A model generated the notes under the pieces. That model was not told the origin of the DNA and did not search any database. It saw only the letters and a list, made by a program, of their open reading frames with translations. A program made the translations under genes and the position numbers. Shown one piece after another: positions 37,238-46,776 of a DNA stretch of 64,000 bases (the stretch's first letter is position 1; every line of letters starts with the position of its first letter). Source of the stretch: Comamonas sp. JUb58 (GTDB lineage Bacteria > Pseudomonadota > Gammaproteobacteria > Burkholderiales > Burkholderiaceae_C); contig NZ_SOAL01000005.1 of NCBI RefSeq assembly GCF_004364775.1, positions 1 to 64,000 on the forward strand, in the 5' to 3' direction.

Positions 37238-38164
37238 TCAGTACAGGCGCAGCGCCAGCAGCACGCGCAGGATCACGGTATCGACCTGGCTCATGCGCCA
37301 GTAATAGTGCTGGGCCGAGGCGCGCAGCGCCGTGATCCAGCTGCTGCGCGAGCGGATCAGCATGCGCAGCTGGCGGCGCTGGGCATCGGGCAGGCTGGGG
37401 CCATGCAGCCGGTCAAACTCGCTCAGCTGGTCGATCCAGCCCGGGCCCGCCTGGCGCAGCCTGCGCCAAAAGCGCTGCACGCGCGCCCACTGGCCGGCCA
37501 GGCCCTGCTTTTGCATGCCGATGGTGTTGCTGCCATGCTGGCGGTAGAGGATGTGGCTCTCGCTGTCAAACACCACCTGGCCAAAGGCCGACACCACCAG
37601 GTAGGCCCACCAGTCATGCGCCAGGCAAAAGCCGGGGCGCTGGGACAGCAGGCGCTCGCGCGCCGCACTGTTGAGCGCAATCGTGCAACCAGTCGCAATG
37701 TTCTGTACCAGCGCATTGCCCCAACCTATATAGCTGTGGTCGTAATCGGGTGAGGGGCCGATGGGCTGCAGATCTCGGTCCACATACTGGGTGCGCGAGC
37801 AGTACAGCGCCGCGCCCTGCGCTGCCACCAGCAGCGCCAGCGCGCGGCTTACCTTGCTGGGCAGCCAGACATCGTCCTGGTCGCAGAAGAAATAGAAGTC
37901 ATAGCCAGCGCCCACGTTTTGCAATAATTCGTAAAAACTAGCTACAAAACCAAGGTTCTCGCCGGCCTGGACGTGGATGTTCGGATGGATGCAGGCATAG
38001 CGCCGGACAATGGCCAGGCTCTGGTCGCTGGAGCCGTCATCGCGCACCCAGATATCGCAACCCGCATGGCTTTGCGCCAACAGGGAATCGAGCTGCGCAG
38101 GCAGAAACCGCTCGCCATTGAATGTAGACAATAGAATTGCCACACGATTTTGCTTGTCAGTCAT
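37238..38164 (-). CDS. GT2 glycosyltransferase (WbbL/RfbF-like)
   Basis: A 308-residue GT2 enzyme. VAILLSTFNGERFLPAQLDSL is the nucleotide-sugar strand, IWVRDDGSSDQSLAIV the Asp pair, FYFFCDQDDVWLPSKV the DQDD metal motif, and LAHDWWAYLVVSAFG the acceptor/catalytic region characteristic of rhamnosyltransferases of O-antigen synthesis. It is first in a leftward trio (GT2-GT2-WecA-like) and divergent from the large methyltransferase-glycosyltransferase gene, with 60 bp between starts that must hold both promoters. Confidence 0.88.
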   Translation of the reverse strand: MTDKQNRVAILLSTFNGERFLPAQLDSLLAQSHAGCDIWVRDDGSSDQSLAIVRRYACIHPNIHVQAGENLGFVASFYELLQNVGAGYDFYFFCDQDDVWLPSKVSRALALLVAAQGAALYCSRTQYVDRDLQPIGPSPDYDHSYIGWGNALVQNIATGCTIALNSAARERLLSQRPGFCLAHDWWAYLVVSAFGQVVFDSESHILYRQHGSNTIGMQKQGLAGQWARVQRFWRRLRQAGPGWIDQLSEFDRLHGPSLPDAQRRQLRMLIRSRSSWITALRASAQHYYWRMSQVDTVILRVLLALRLY

Positions 38165-38224
38165 TCATTGTTCACCTGCCTGTGCAGGCCTATCTCGGCA
38201 GAATTCCTACCCATTCCCATATCC

Positions 38225-41200
38225 ATGACCCGCGAACACCACGTCTACACCCGCCACATTGATCTCCAGCAGCGCAGCTCGCTGTCCGTGCTGGCGAACA
38301 AGATACAGCCGGGCGCCCGTGTGCTCGATCTGGGCTGCGGCCCAGGCGTACTGGGCCAGTACCTGCAACAACACAAGGCCTGCATCCTGGATGGTGTGAC
38401 GTTCAGTGCCGAGGAGGCCGCGCTCGCCAGGCCGTATTATCGCGATCTCGCTGTGGCGGATCTGGAACAGATCAACCTGGCTGAGGCTTTTACGCGGCGT
38501 CAGTATGACTATATCGTTTGTGCCGATGTCCTGGAGCACCTGCGCCAGCCCGAGCAATTGCTGGCCGACTGCCGCGATCTGCTGGCCGAGAACGGGGAAA
38601 TCCTGGTCTCCATCCCCAACGCCGGCTACTGCGGCCTGGTGATAGAGCTGATGCAGGGTGAGCTGCGCTACCGCGAAGAAGGCCTGCTCGACAGCACCCA
38701 CCTGCGCTTTTTCACACGCCAGTCGCTGCTGCGGCTGATGCAGGCGGGCCAGTGGAGCGTGCAGTCGCTGGAGACCATTGACCGCCCGCTCGACGAATCC
38801 GAGTTTGCCCGCACCACCGCCGACAGCCTGCCGCCCGCCGTGATGCGCTACCTGCTGGCCCAGCCCGATGCGCTGGCCTACCAGTTCATCTGCAGCATCC
38901 GCCCCAGCAGCGATGCCGCTGCCGCCCAGGCCCATGCGCTGCTGGCGATCGAGAGCGAGGCCAACACGGCGCATGCCAGCTTCACCACCAACCTGTACTG
39001 GGCCGATGCGGGCCAGTTCAGCGAATCGCACAAACTGATTGCCAAGGGCCAGATTGGCGCGCTGCAGCAGAGCATTCGTTTTGCCCTGCCCCGCTTTGAC
39101 GGCGCCCAGCCCAGCCTGCGCTGGGACCCGGCCGACCGCCCTGGCTTTTTGCACCTGCATGCGATGCGCCTGTATGACGCCAGCGGCGCCCTGCGCTGGC
39201 GCTGGGAGGCAGACCAGCCCGAAGCCCTGGCCCAGGTGCCGCACAGCCAGATCAGTTGGCAGCCGGCCCCCGCCACCGCGCCAGGCAGCACCCTGCTGTT
39301 GCTGACCGGCGATGACCCGCACCTGCACCTGCCGATTGCGCCAGCGCTGCTGCAGGAATGCCTGCATACCGAAGGCGCTGTGCTGGAAGTGAGCCTGGGC
39401 TGGCCCATGTCGGCCGACTACGCCGCGCTGGCCGATAGCGCCCAGGAGCTGCAGGCCCGCATCCGCCATGCCGATACCGAGGTGCTGCGCGCCCAGCAGG
39501 CACAGGCCGATGCCCACACCCAGCTGCGCCTGCTGCAGGCCCATATGCAGGACCAGAAGGACAACCTGGAAGCCGCAATCGCCCAGCAGCAAGAACATAT
39601 CCAGGGCCAGCAGACCCATATCGGCAACCTGCAAACCCATTTGAGCAATATCGAGGCCTCGGAGGCCTACCGCGTCGGCCAGAAGCTGGCCAGCGCCAAG
39701 GCCCGGCTGCGCGGGCGGCCTGCTCCCGCCCCGGCCGTTGTGCATGTGCCCGAGCCAGAGCCGGTGCAAGCGGTGTCGGAGGCCATCGATGCAGCGGAGG
39801 TGATTGCTGAGGTGCAGGATGAAGCCCTGCTCGCCGTCGTGGTCGAGGAAGCAGCGCCCGCTGACACCCTGGCCGAGCCGCTGCGCCCGCTGGCAGCCGC
39901 CCAGCCCGCGACCATGGTCGACATCATCGTTCCGGTCTACCGGGGCCTGGGCGATACGCAGCGTTGCCTGCAGTCGGTGCTGCAGGCAGCCACGCAAACC
40001 AACAGCCAGCTGGTGGTGATCAATGACGCCAGTCCTGAGCCCGAGCTGAGCGCTTGGCTGCGCGAGCTGGCCCAGCAGGACAGCCGCGTGCACCTGCTGG
40101 AGAACGACAGCAACCTGGGCTTTGTGGCAACCGTCAACCGCGGCATGGCGCTGAACCCCAGCCATGATGTGCTGCTGCTCAACAGCGACACGGAGGTGTC
40201 CCACGAATGGCTGGACCGCCTGCACCGGGCGGCCTACAGCGCGACGGATGTGGGCAGCGTCACGCCGCTGTCCAACAACGCGACGATCTGCAGCTACCCA
40301 CGCTTTTGCGAAAAGAATGCGCTGCCGGCCGATGCCGATCTGCTGCGCCTGAACCACCTGGCCGCCAGCGCCAATGCCGGGCAGACGGTCGAAGTGCCCA
40401 CCGGCGTGGGCTTTTGCATGTACATCCGCCGCGACTGCCTGGCGCAGACCGGCCTGTTCGATGTGGCGCAGTTCGGCAAGGGCTACGGCGAAGAGAACGA
40501 CTTCTGCATGCGCGCCCATGACCTAGGCTGGCACCACCTGCTGGCCTTGGACACGGTAGTGCTGCACACCGGCGGCGTCAGCTTTGGCGACAGCAAGACG
40601 CCGCGCGAGCAGGCCGCCTACCAGACCCTGCTGCAGCTGCACCCCAGCTACGACAGCCTGGTGCAAGCCCACCTGAAAGCCAACCCGGCCCAGGCCGCAC
40701 GCAATGCCATCGACAAGGCGCGCCTGCGCCAGCACCCGCTGCCGCGCATCCTGATGGTGTTGCACAACGCCGGCGGCGGCACCCTGCGCCATGTCAAGGA
40801 GCTGGCCCACAGCCTGCGCGACCGCGCGGTATCGCTCGCCCTGACCCCGCTGGAAGACAACTACATCCGCCTGCAGTGGCTGGATGCAGCCGAGGGCTAT
40901 GACGAGGAGTTCCACTGGCCCACGCAATCGGAAGCGCTGGTGGCGCTGCTGCGCGAGCTGGGCGTGAGCCATATCCACTTCCACCACCTGATGGGCCTGA
41001 ACCTGGAAGTGATGCGCCTGCCCGAGCTGCTGGGCGTGCGCTATGACTTCACCGCGCACGACTACTACGCCATCTGCCCGCAGATCAACCTGATGGAACC
41101 CACCCACAACCCGCGCTATGCGGCCTTGGGTGTGCCGCAGTGCCCGCAGTGCTCGGGGGCCGAGCCGGCGCCCACCGGCGAGTACATCGATGCCTGGCGC

Positions 41201-41923
41201 ATGCGCCACCGCCTGTTCCTGAACCAGGCGCGCTATGTGCTGGCCCCGAGCAAGGATGCCGCGCTGCGCATGCACCAGTACTTCCCCGAGGCAGCGGTGC
41301 GCTATGTCACCCACCACGACATCCCCGATGCCGCCGCGCTGCCTGTGCCCAAGGGCCAGCCGCTGGCGCCCCATGCCCACTTGCGCGTCTTCATCCTCGG
41401 CGGCGTCAGCCTGGCCAAGGGGGGTGATGTGATGGAAGCGGTGGCACTGGCCGCCGCCCAGAGCGAAGCGCCGGTCGAGCTGCACCTGCTGGGCTACCCG
41501 CACCGCCGCATGCGCACCCAGCCCCATGCCAGCCTGACCATCCATGGCCCCTACGACGATGCTGACCTGCCCGCGCTGATAGCGCGCCTGCAGCCCGATG
41601 TGGTCTGGTTCCCGGCGCTGTGGCCCGAGACCTATAGCTACACCTTGAGCGCCTGCCTGCAGGCCGGCGTGCCGGTGATCGCGCCCGATATCGGCGCCTT
41701 CCCCGAGCGCCTGGCAGGCCGCCCCTGGACCTGGCTGCGCCCCTGGAGCACCTCGGCCGATGAATGGCTGGCGCTGATGCAGGACATCCGCCAGCGCCAG
41801 TACGTTGAAGGTCAGCCACCGCTGCCGGCGCCGGCGGCTGCGGTCGATCTGAAAGCCCAGTACCTGCAGCCCTGGAGCTACGGACACGATTACCTGACGG
41901 GCCTGCGCCCATTGGCCAATTAA
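38225..41923 (+). CDS. trifunctional SAM methyltransferase-GT2-GT4 protein
   Basis: A 1232-residue multidomain protein. Residues 1-210: class I methyltransferase with motif I VLDLGCGPGVLGQYL and YDYIVCADVLEHL. Residues about 240-415: an uncharacterised beta-rich segment. Residues about 420-510: Gln-rich coiled coil (QAQADAHTQLRLLQAHMQDQ). Residues about 575-830: GT2 domain, VDIIVPVYRGLGDTQRCL, LLLNSDTEVSHEW, GYGEENDFCMRAHDLGW. Residues about 850-1215: GT4-like domain with LMVLHNAGGGTLRHVKEL, HDYYAICPQINLM, FILGGVSLAKGGDVMEAV and the E-x7-E-like PETYSYTLSACLQAGVPVIAPD. It probably extends and methylates the O-polysaccharide. ATG 38225 was chosen; the longer reading starts in the bidirectional promoter. 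Confidence 0.88.
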   Translation: MTREHHVYTRHIDLQQRSSLSVLANKIQPGARVLDLGCGPGVLGQYLQQHKACILDGVTFSAEEAALARPYYRDLAVADLEQINLAEAFTRRQYDYIVCADVLEHLRQPEQLLADCRDLLAENGEILVSIPNAGYCGLVIELMQGELRYREEGLLDSTHLRFFTRQSLLRLMQAGQWSVQSLETIDRPLDESEFARTTADSLPPAVMRYLLAQPDALAYQFICSIRPSSDAAAAQAHALLAIESEANTAHASFTTNLYWADAGQFSESHKLIAKGQIGALQQSIRFALPRFDGAQPSLRWDPADRPGFLHLHAMRLYDASGALRWRWEADQPEALAQVPHSQISWQPAPATAPGSTLLLLTGDDPHLHLPIAPALLQECLHTEGAVLEVSLGWPMSADYAALADSAQELQARIRHADTEVLRAQQAQADAHTQLRLLQAHMQDQKDNLEAAIAQQQEHIQGQQTHIGNLQTHLSNIEASEAYRVGQKLASAKARLRGRPAPAPAVVHVPEPEPVQAVSEAIDAAEVIAEVQDEALLAVVVEEAAPADTLAEPLRPLAAAQPATMVDIIVPVYRGLGDTQRCLQSVLQAATQTNSQLVVINDASPEPELSAWLRELAQQDSRVHLLENDSNLGFVATVNRGMALNPSHDVLLLNSDTEVSHEWLDRLHRAAYSATDVGSVTPLSNNATICSYPRFCEKNALPADADLLRLNHLAASANAGQTVEVPTGVGFCMYIRRDCLAQTGLFDVAQFGKGYGEENDFCMRAHDLGWHHLLALDTVVLHTGGVSFGDSKTPREQAAYQTLLQLHPSYDSLVQAHLKANPAQAARNAIDKARLRQHPLPRILMVLHNAGGGTLRHVKELAHSLRDRAVSLALTPLEDNYIRLQWLDAAEGYDEEFHWPTQSEALVALLRELGVSHIHFHHLMGLNLEVMRLPELLGVRYDFTAHDYYAICPQINLMEPTHNPRYAALGVPQCPQCSGAEPAPTGEYIDAWRMRHRLFLNQARYVLAPSKDAALRMHQYFPEAAVRYVTHHDIPDAAALPVPKGQPLAPHAHLRVFILGGVSLAKGGDVMEAVALAAAQSEAPVELHLLGYPHRRMRTQPHASLTIHGPYDDADLPALIARLQPDVVWFPALWPETYSYTLSACLQAGVPVIAPDIGAFPERLAGRPWTWLRPWSTSADEWLALMQDIRQRQYVEGQPPLPAPAAAVDLKAQYLQPWSYGHDYLTGLRPLAN

Positions 41924-41939
41924 ATAAAATAGGCCAATA

Positions 41940-44027
41940 GTGCTTGCAAATCAAGCACCCACCGCTACAAAAACAAAGAGCCACTCCTTGTCATCCACTC
42001 TCTCTACCTTGCGCAAGCTGCCTCATAAGCTGCGCCAGCTGGGCCGCAGCATGTACCTGCTGGCCGCCGATCCACGCCAGTTGGGCAGCAACAGCCGCCG
42101 GCTCTGGCGCGCCTGGCGCACGGGCGGCACCCAGATGCTCAAGCACCAGCTGCTGTCCTTGGGCCACCCCGATGCCCCCACCGTGCCCGTTGCCCCCACC
42201 GATGCCTGGCAGGACTACCAGCAGCGCTTGGCCAGCGAGGTGCTGCCGGTGCTGCGCGCCGAGATTGCAGCATTGACGCAGCCGGTCAGCATCTCCATTC
42301 TGGTTCCCACCTACAACACCGACCCGGCCATGCTCACCGCCATGGTTGACTCGGTGCGCGCCCAGATCTACCCGCACTGGGAGCTGTGCATCGCCGACGA
42401 TGCCTCCACCCAGCCCCATGTGCGCAGCATGCTGCAAGCACTGGCCGCGCAGGAGCCGCGCATCAAGCTGCACCTGGGCGAGAGCAACCATGGCGTATCG
42501 CATGCCAGCAACCGGGCGCTGGCGCTGGCCACCTCCCCGTTTGTGGTGCTGCTGGACCACGACGACCTGCTCCAGCCCCAGGCCATCTACCGCGTCGCCC
42601 AAAGCGTGATGGCCGATGACCCAGACATGCTGTATTCGGACGAAGTGCTGGTCAACCCCGATGGCAAGCAGGTGCTGCAGTACTTCCACCGCCCGGCCTT
42701 CTCACCCGAATACCTGCGCAGCCACCCCTATATCGTGCACATGGTCGGCTTTCGCACGGCGCTGCTGCGCAGCCTGGGCGGCTTTGACGAGGCCCTGGGC
42801 ATTTCGCAGGATTACGACCTGATCCTGCGGGTCAGCGAAGCGGCCAGCCGCATCGTGCACCTGCCCGAGCTGCTCTACCAATGGCGCACCCACACCGGCT
42901 CGGCCGGCCACGACAAGATGGCCCAGGTGATGGCCACCTCGACCGCCGTGCTGCAACGCCATCTGGACCGTAGCGGCGTTGCGGCACGCTCGGCCGCCGG
43001 CGTGTCCTTCAATTTCTTTGAGACGCAGCACCAGATCGCCGATGGCCAGCGCGTGGCCATCATCATCCCGACCAAGAACTACGGCAGCCTCGTGCGCCAG
43101 TGCGTGGACAGCATCCGCGCCACCGTGCAGCATGCCGCCTATGACCTGATCGTGATCGACCATGACTCAACCGAGCAGGCCAGCCTGGACTACTTTGCCC
43201 AGTTGCAGCAAGAAGGCACCGCCACCGTGCTGCGCTACCAGGGGCCCTTCAATTTCTCGGCCATCAACAACTGGGCCGTGCGCCAGCTGACCCGCCCCTA
43301 CAGCCACTACCTGTTCTGCAACAACGACATCGAGGCGCTGGAGAGCGGCTGGCTGGAGCACATGCTGTCGCAGTGCCAGGACCCGAGTGTTGGCATGGTG
43401 GGCGCGCAGCTGCTCTACCCTGATCGCACCTCGATCCAGCACGCCGGTGTCTGCGTGGGCGCCTTTGGCATTGCCGAGCACTATGGCAAGTTCCTGAAGC
43501 TGCCACCCGACCGCGTTGACATCGCCTTCATGGGCCGCCTGGTGAGCACGCATGAGGTATCTGCCGTGACCGCTGCCTGCCTGCTGATGCGAAAGGAAAC
43601 CTTTGACGCCATCGACGGCTATGACGAGAAGCTGGCCGTGGGCTTTGGCGATGTGGACCTGTGCCTGCGCACCTTGCAGCTGGGCTGGCGGGTGCTGTAC
43701 TGCCCGCAAGCCACCTTGATCCACCACGAATCCATCACCCGCGGCAAGGCCGAAGGCTATGACCCGCACCCCGAGGATTCGGCCCTGTTCGCCAGCCGCT
43801 GGCGCGATTTCCTGGACCAGGGCGACCCCTACTTCCACCCTGCTTTTGAAGTGCGCCACACCTGCTGGCTGGTACGCACGCCCTTGCACTGCCAGCCCTC
43901 GATCAACCGCCGCCTCTTCAGCCGCAGCGGCCTGGGCCAGCGCATGCAACGCCTGAGCTACAGCGCCAGTGTTTCTGAACCGCTGCAGCAGGCAGCGTCT
44001 GCGGCAGGCACCCAACCCGCCGCCTGA
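41940..44027 (+). CDS. double-GT2 glycosyltransferase
   Basis: A protein of up to 695 residues with two GT2 units. The first (about 115-330) has VSISILVPTYNTDPAMLTAMV, CIADDASTQ, VLLDHDDLLQPQAIY and GFDEALGISQDYDLILR. The second (about 375-610) has VAIIIPTKNYGSLVRQCV, IVIDHDSTE, YLFCNNDIEALESGWLEHM and GFGDVDLCLRTLQLGW. A short basic N-terminal region precedes them. It follows the trifunctional gene by 16 bp. The GTG start at 41940 has no clear ribosome-binding site, so the true start could be up to 37 codons further in. It likely builds the polysaccharide repeat. Confidence 0.85.
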   Translation: MLANQAPTATKTKSHSLSSTLSTLRKLPHKLRQLGRSMYLLAADPRQLGSNSRRLWRAWRTGGTQMLKHQLLSLGHPDAPTVPVAPTDAWQDYQQRLASEVLPVLRAEIAALTQPVSISILVPTYNTDPAMLTAMVDSVRAQIYPHWELCIADDASTQPHVRSMLQALAAQEPRIKLHLGESNHGVSHASNRALALATSPFVVLLDHDDLLQPQAIYRVAQSVMADDPDMLYSDEVLVNPDGKQVLQYFHRPAFSPEYLRSHPYIVHMVGFRTALLRSLGGFDEALGISQDYDLILRVSEAASRIVHLPELLYQWRTHTGSAGHDKMAQVMATSTAVLQRHLDRSGVAARSAAGVSFNFFETQHQIADGQRVAIIIPTKNYGSLVRQCVDSIRATVQHAAYDLIVIDHDSTEQASLDYFAQLQQEGTATVLRYQGPFNFSAINNWAVRQLTRPYSHYLFCNNDIEALESGWLEHMLSQCQDPSVGMVGAQLLYPDRTSIQHAGVCVGAFGIAEHYGKFLKLPPDRVDIAFMGRLVSTHEVSAVTAACLLMRKETFDAIDGYDEKLAVGFGDVDLCLRTLQLGWRVLYCPQATLIHHESITRGKAEGYDPHPEDSALFASRWRDFLDQGDPYFHPAFEVRHTCWLVRTPLHCQPSINRRLFSRSGLGQRMQRLSYSASVSEPLQQAASAAGTQPAA

Positions 44028-44034
44028 TGGCACA

Positions 44035-44066
44035 CTGGCCGGGGCCCTGAGCGGGCTGCCGGCCAG
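44035..44066. terminator. hairpin between convergent genes
   Basis: CTGGCCGG (44035-44042) and CCGGCCAG (44059-44066) form a perfect 8-bp GC stem with a 16-base loop, exactly between the two convergent stops. No U tract follows on either strand, so termination strength is uncertain. Confidence 0.4.
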
Positions 44067-44069
44067 CGA

Positions 44070-44936
44070 TCAAACGGGGCGTTGCAGCAGCAAAAAGATC
44101 TCGTTGTTGGTCAGCACCTCGCGCGGGTACTGCGCCAACAAGGCTTCCGGCACGGGCGCCGGCTCATAGTGGCGGCGCTCCTCACGTGCCACCGTAAAGC
44201 CCGCTTCCTTGGCCAGCGCCACCAGCTCATCGGCGGTCAGGCGGTTGAGTTCCTGGTATTCCTTGAACACAAAGCGCTTGTATCCCTCCGGCCCAAAATC
44301 GGCAAAGCCAAAGTCCACCTCATCGGGGCTGAGTTCGCCGTCATAGGCTTCAATCACCTTCCAGAGCGCATCCTCATCCACCAGCAGATGGTGCCAGGCG
44401 ACATCGTCATAGCGGCGCAGATGCGAGCCAAAGGCCGAGTAGAACAGCGGCTCGATCTGCAAGAAGAAATGCCCACCCGGCTTCAGGCAGGCCAGCAGGT
44501 CTTTCAGGATGGGCAGCAACTGGTCGCGCTGCACATGCTCAAAGGTCGACCAGCTCATGATGCCGTCATAGAGCGGCGCCTGGCCCGCCAACGGTGCGCT
44601 GGGCGTGATCGTCTGAAAACTCAGCGCAGCCGGAATGCGCTGCATGCCCAGCTGCTCCTGCGCAATGCGGGGCAGCTTGGCGTATTCCTGGCGCACATCG
44701 ATGCCATGGATGGCAGCTGCGCCATGGCGCAGCACCAGGGCCAGATCGGTGATCCCATCGCCGCAGCCAAACTGCAGCAGGCGGGCGGATTTCAGATCCA
44801 TCACCGGGCTGAGCCACTGCGCCACCACATCGGATGCGTAGTGGAAGTGGGAGCGGAACCACTCGTCGGTGATCCGGCTGTCGTCCCAGGGGGAGAAGCC
44901 TAAAAATCTGTCCTGCAGTCGGCGCAGCAGTTGCAT
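44070..44936 (-). CDS. SAM-dependent methyltransferase, paralogue A
   Basis: A 288-residue class I methyltransferase. Motif I is LLQFGCGDGITDLALVL near residue 55, GIDVRQEYAKLP gives the acidic motif II, and DGIMSWSTFEHVQRDQLLPILKDLL plus LKPGGHFFLQIEP form motifs post-I and III. A C-terminal segment (LNRLTADELVALAKEAGF and a terminal EIFLLLQRPV) is shared with the next gene, so the two arose by duplication. It is the last gene of the leftward wzm-wzt operon and probably methylates a sugar of the exported glycan. Confidence 0.85.
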   Translation of the reverse strand: MQLLRRLQDRFLGFSPWDDSRITDEWFRSHFHYASDVVAQWLSPVMDLKSARLLQFGCGDGITDLALVLRHGAAAIHGIDVRQEYAKLPRIAQEQLGMQRIPAALSFQTITPSAPLAGQAPLYDGIMSWSTFEHVQRDQLLPILKDLLACLKPGGHFFLQIEPLFYSAFGSHLRRYDDVAWHHLLVDEDALWKVIEAYDGELSPDEVDFGFADFGPEGYKRFVFKEYQELNRLTADELVALAKEAGFTVAREERRHYEPAPVPEALLAQYPREVLTNNEIFLLLQRPV

Positions 44937-44973
44937 GGCATCGTCCTTGTGTCGTTCCTGCCCGGCGTGCAGC

Positions 44974-45843
44974 TCAGGCTGGACGCTGCATCAGTAAAAA
45001 TATCTCGTTGTTGACCAGCACCTCGCGCGGGTAACGCTGCAGCAGTGCTTCCGGGATCGGCGCAGTGGGCTCGGTGTCGCCACGCTTCTCGCGCAGGATG
45101 GCAAAACCGGCCTGCTTGACAAGTGCGACCAACTCATCCGCCGTCAACTTGTTGAGCGCCAGGTACTCATCGAAGATGTAGCGCTTGTACTTCTCCATTC
45201 CTAGGTCTTCCAGCGCCAGATCCGCCTCGTCCGCCTTGATCGCATCGCGGTGCGCCTGTACGGCTGCCCACAGTTCGTCTTCGGAGGCCAGCAGATGGTG
45301 CCAGGGCACCTCGCTGAAGCGACGCAGGTGCGAGCCGTAGGCCGAGTAATACAGCGGCTCGATCTGCAGGAAAAAGTGGCCGCCTGGCTTGAGGCATTGG
45401 TAGAGGTCGCGCAGGATCGGCAGCACCTGCTCCCGATTCACGTGCTCAAACACCGACCAGCTCATGATGCCGTCGTACAAGGGCTTCTGACCAGCCAGCA
45501 CCTCACCGGGCTGGATGGTTTGGTAACTCAGCGCTGCGGGCAGGCGGGCCATGCCCAACTGCGCCAGCGCGACTTCGGGAAGCTTGCGGTAGCCCTGCAT
45601 GACATCCACACAGTGGATGGACCGTGCACCATGGCGCAGCACAATGCCCAGATCGGTCACGCTGTCACCGCAGCCAAACTGCAGCAGCCGGGACTGTTTG
45701 ACATCCAGCACACTGCCAATCCACTGGTGGGTTACATCGGCGGCGTACTCAAAATGGATGCGAAACCATTCGTCGGAAATCTTGCCAGCATCCCAAGGGG
45801 CCATGCCCCAGATGCGTTCGCGCAGTCGATCCATCCAAGCCAT
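44974..45843 (-). CDS. SAM-dependent methyltransferase, paralogue B
   Basis: A 289-residue tandem paralogue of the following gene. It shares WFRIHFEYAADVTHQW, LLQFGCGDSVTDLGIVLRHGA (SAM motif I), YDGIMSWSVFEHV, LKPGGHFFLQIEPLYYSAYGSHLRR and NNEIFLLMQRPA. The N-terminal RLRERIWGMAPWDAGKISDEW is also common to both copies. It lies 12 bp after the third methyltransferase and 37 bp before paralogue A, so all three are probably one transcript. Position specificity cannot be predicted. Confidence 0.85.
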   Translation of the reverse strand: MAWMDRLRERIWGMAPWDAGKISDEWFRIHFEYAADVTHQWIGSVLDVKQSRLLQFGCGDSVTDLGIVLRHGARSIHCVDVMQGYRKLPEVALAQLGMARLPAALSYQTIQPGEVLAGQKPLYDGIMSWSVFEHVNREQVLPILRDLYQCLKPGGHFFLQIEPLYYSAYGSHLRRFSEVPWHHLLASEDELWAAVQAHRDAIKADEADLALEDLGMEKYKRYIFDEYLALNKLTADELVALVKQAGFAILREKRGDTEPTAPIPEALLQRYPREVLVNNEIFLLMQRPA

Positions 45844-45855
45844 CAGACGCCTTTT

Positions 45856-46734
45856 TTAAAGTGGACGCTGCAGGACAAAGGCGTCCTGGTGGTTCCAGAA
45901 ATGCACGGGCGAGAAGCGCAGCAGCTTGTCCAGTCCCATGACCGCATCGATCTGTTCGCGCACGAACTGCTCGGAGGTAAAGGTCAGCCCATACTCCTGA
46001 AAATCGATCGCGTTCGACTCGCTGAACGGGGTGAAGAAAAAGCCCTCGTCATCCAGCACGACCCGGTCATAGGCCGTCGCCTTGGCGCCGTGGGTGGTGA
46101 AGACCAGCACACCGCCAGGCTCGACCAGGTCGTACAAGGCCTTGAGCCAGGTGTTCCAGGTGGCACGCGGCAAATGGGTGAAGAGCGACAGCACGAACAC
46201 CACATCGTATTGGCGCGGCGCCTGCAGGTCCTCAGGCTTGGAAACCGAGGCAAAGCCCTGCACACCAAAAGTCGCCTTCGCAAAGGCCACACCATCGGCC
46301 ACCACATCCGATACCGTCACACGCTCAGGGCCCAAAGCCTTGGCCAGATGCCGCGTAAAACGGCCATGCCCGCTGGCAAATTCAAGAAAGTTCCGGGTGC
46401 CCATCAGAGGCTTGCCCACACTCTCCAGCAAGGTCATCAGCTCGGCCAGCGTGCGCCAGCCGTCGGCCAGGTAGTCCCGCAAGGGGTTGTTGCTCGATGG
46501 GTGGCCGCAGAAGAAACCAAAGATATCGTCCTTGTCGGAGATGCTGCAGTCAAGGCCAAAGATATTGCTGAAGCAGCCGTCCAGCCCGTACTGTTCGATC
46601 AAGGCATGCGCCTGCAGCAAGGTCGCCTTGTCGGCGCGGGCACGCAGGAGCAGCTCAGAGGCCCCGGCACGATTGCCATCGGCCAGCAGTTGCATGGCCT
46701 CATCAATGAGCGGATGTTCGGAGCTCGTGGTCAT
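45856..46734 (-). CDS. SAM-dependent methyltransferase (O-polysaccharide locus)
   Basis: A 292-residue class I methyltransferase unrelated in detail to the two downstream ones. A helical N-terminal part (about 1-100) precedes motif I NFLEFASGHGRFTRHLAKAL near residue 115, VTVSDVVADGVAFAK, YDVVFVLSLFTHLPRATW and LVEPGGVLVFTTHG. The C-terminus HFWNHQDAFVLQRPL resembles the ends of the neighbouring methyltransferases. It starts 43 bp after wzt. Adjacency to Wzt suggests it modifies the glycan terminus recognised for export. Confidence 0.84.
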   Translation of the reverse strand: MTTSSEHPLIDEAMQLLADGNRAGASELLLRARADKATLLQAHALIEQYGLDGCFSNIFGLDCSISDKDDIFGFFCGHPSSNNPLRDYLADGWRTLAELMTLLESVGKPLMGTRNFLEFASGHGRFTRHLAKALGPERVTVSDVVADGVAFAKATFGVQGFASVSKPEDLQAPRQYDVVFVLSLFTHLPRATWNTWLKALYDLVEPGGVLVFTTHGAKATAYDRVVLDDEGFFFTPFSESNAIDFQEYGLTFTSEQFVREQIDAVMGLDKLLRFSPVHFWNHQDAFVLQRPL

Positions 46735-46776
46735 AAAGATTAGATTGGAATGCGCTCGCCGGCCAGTGCGCAGCGC

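Noticed and set aside
38207..40519. A 770-codon minus-strand reading across the trifunctional transferase gene
   Set aside because: It is antisense to clear methyltransferase and GT2 motifs and shows no domain of its own.
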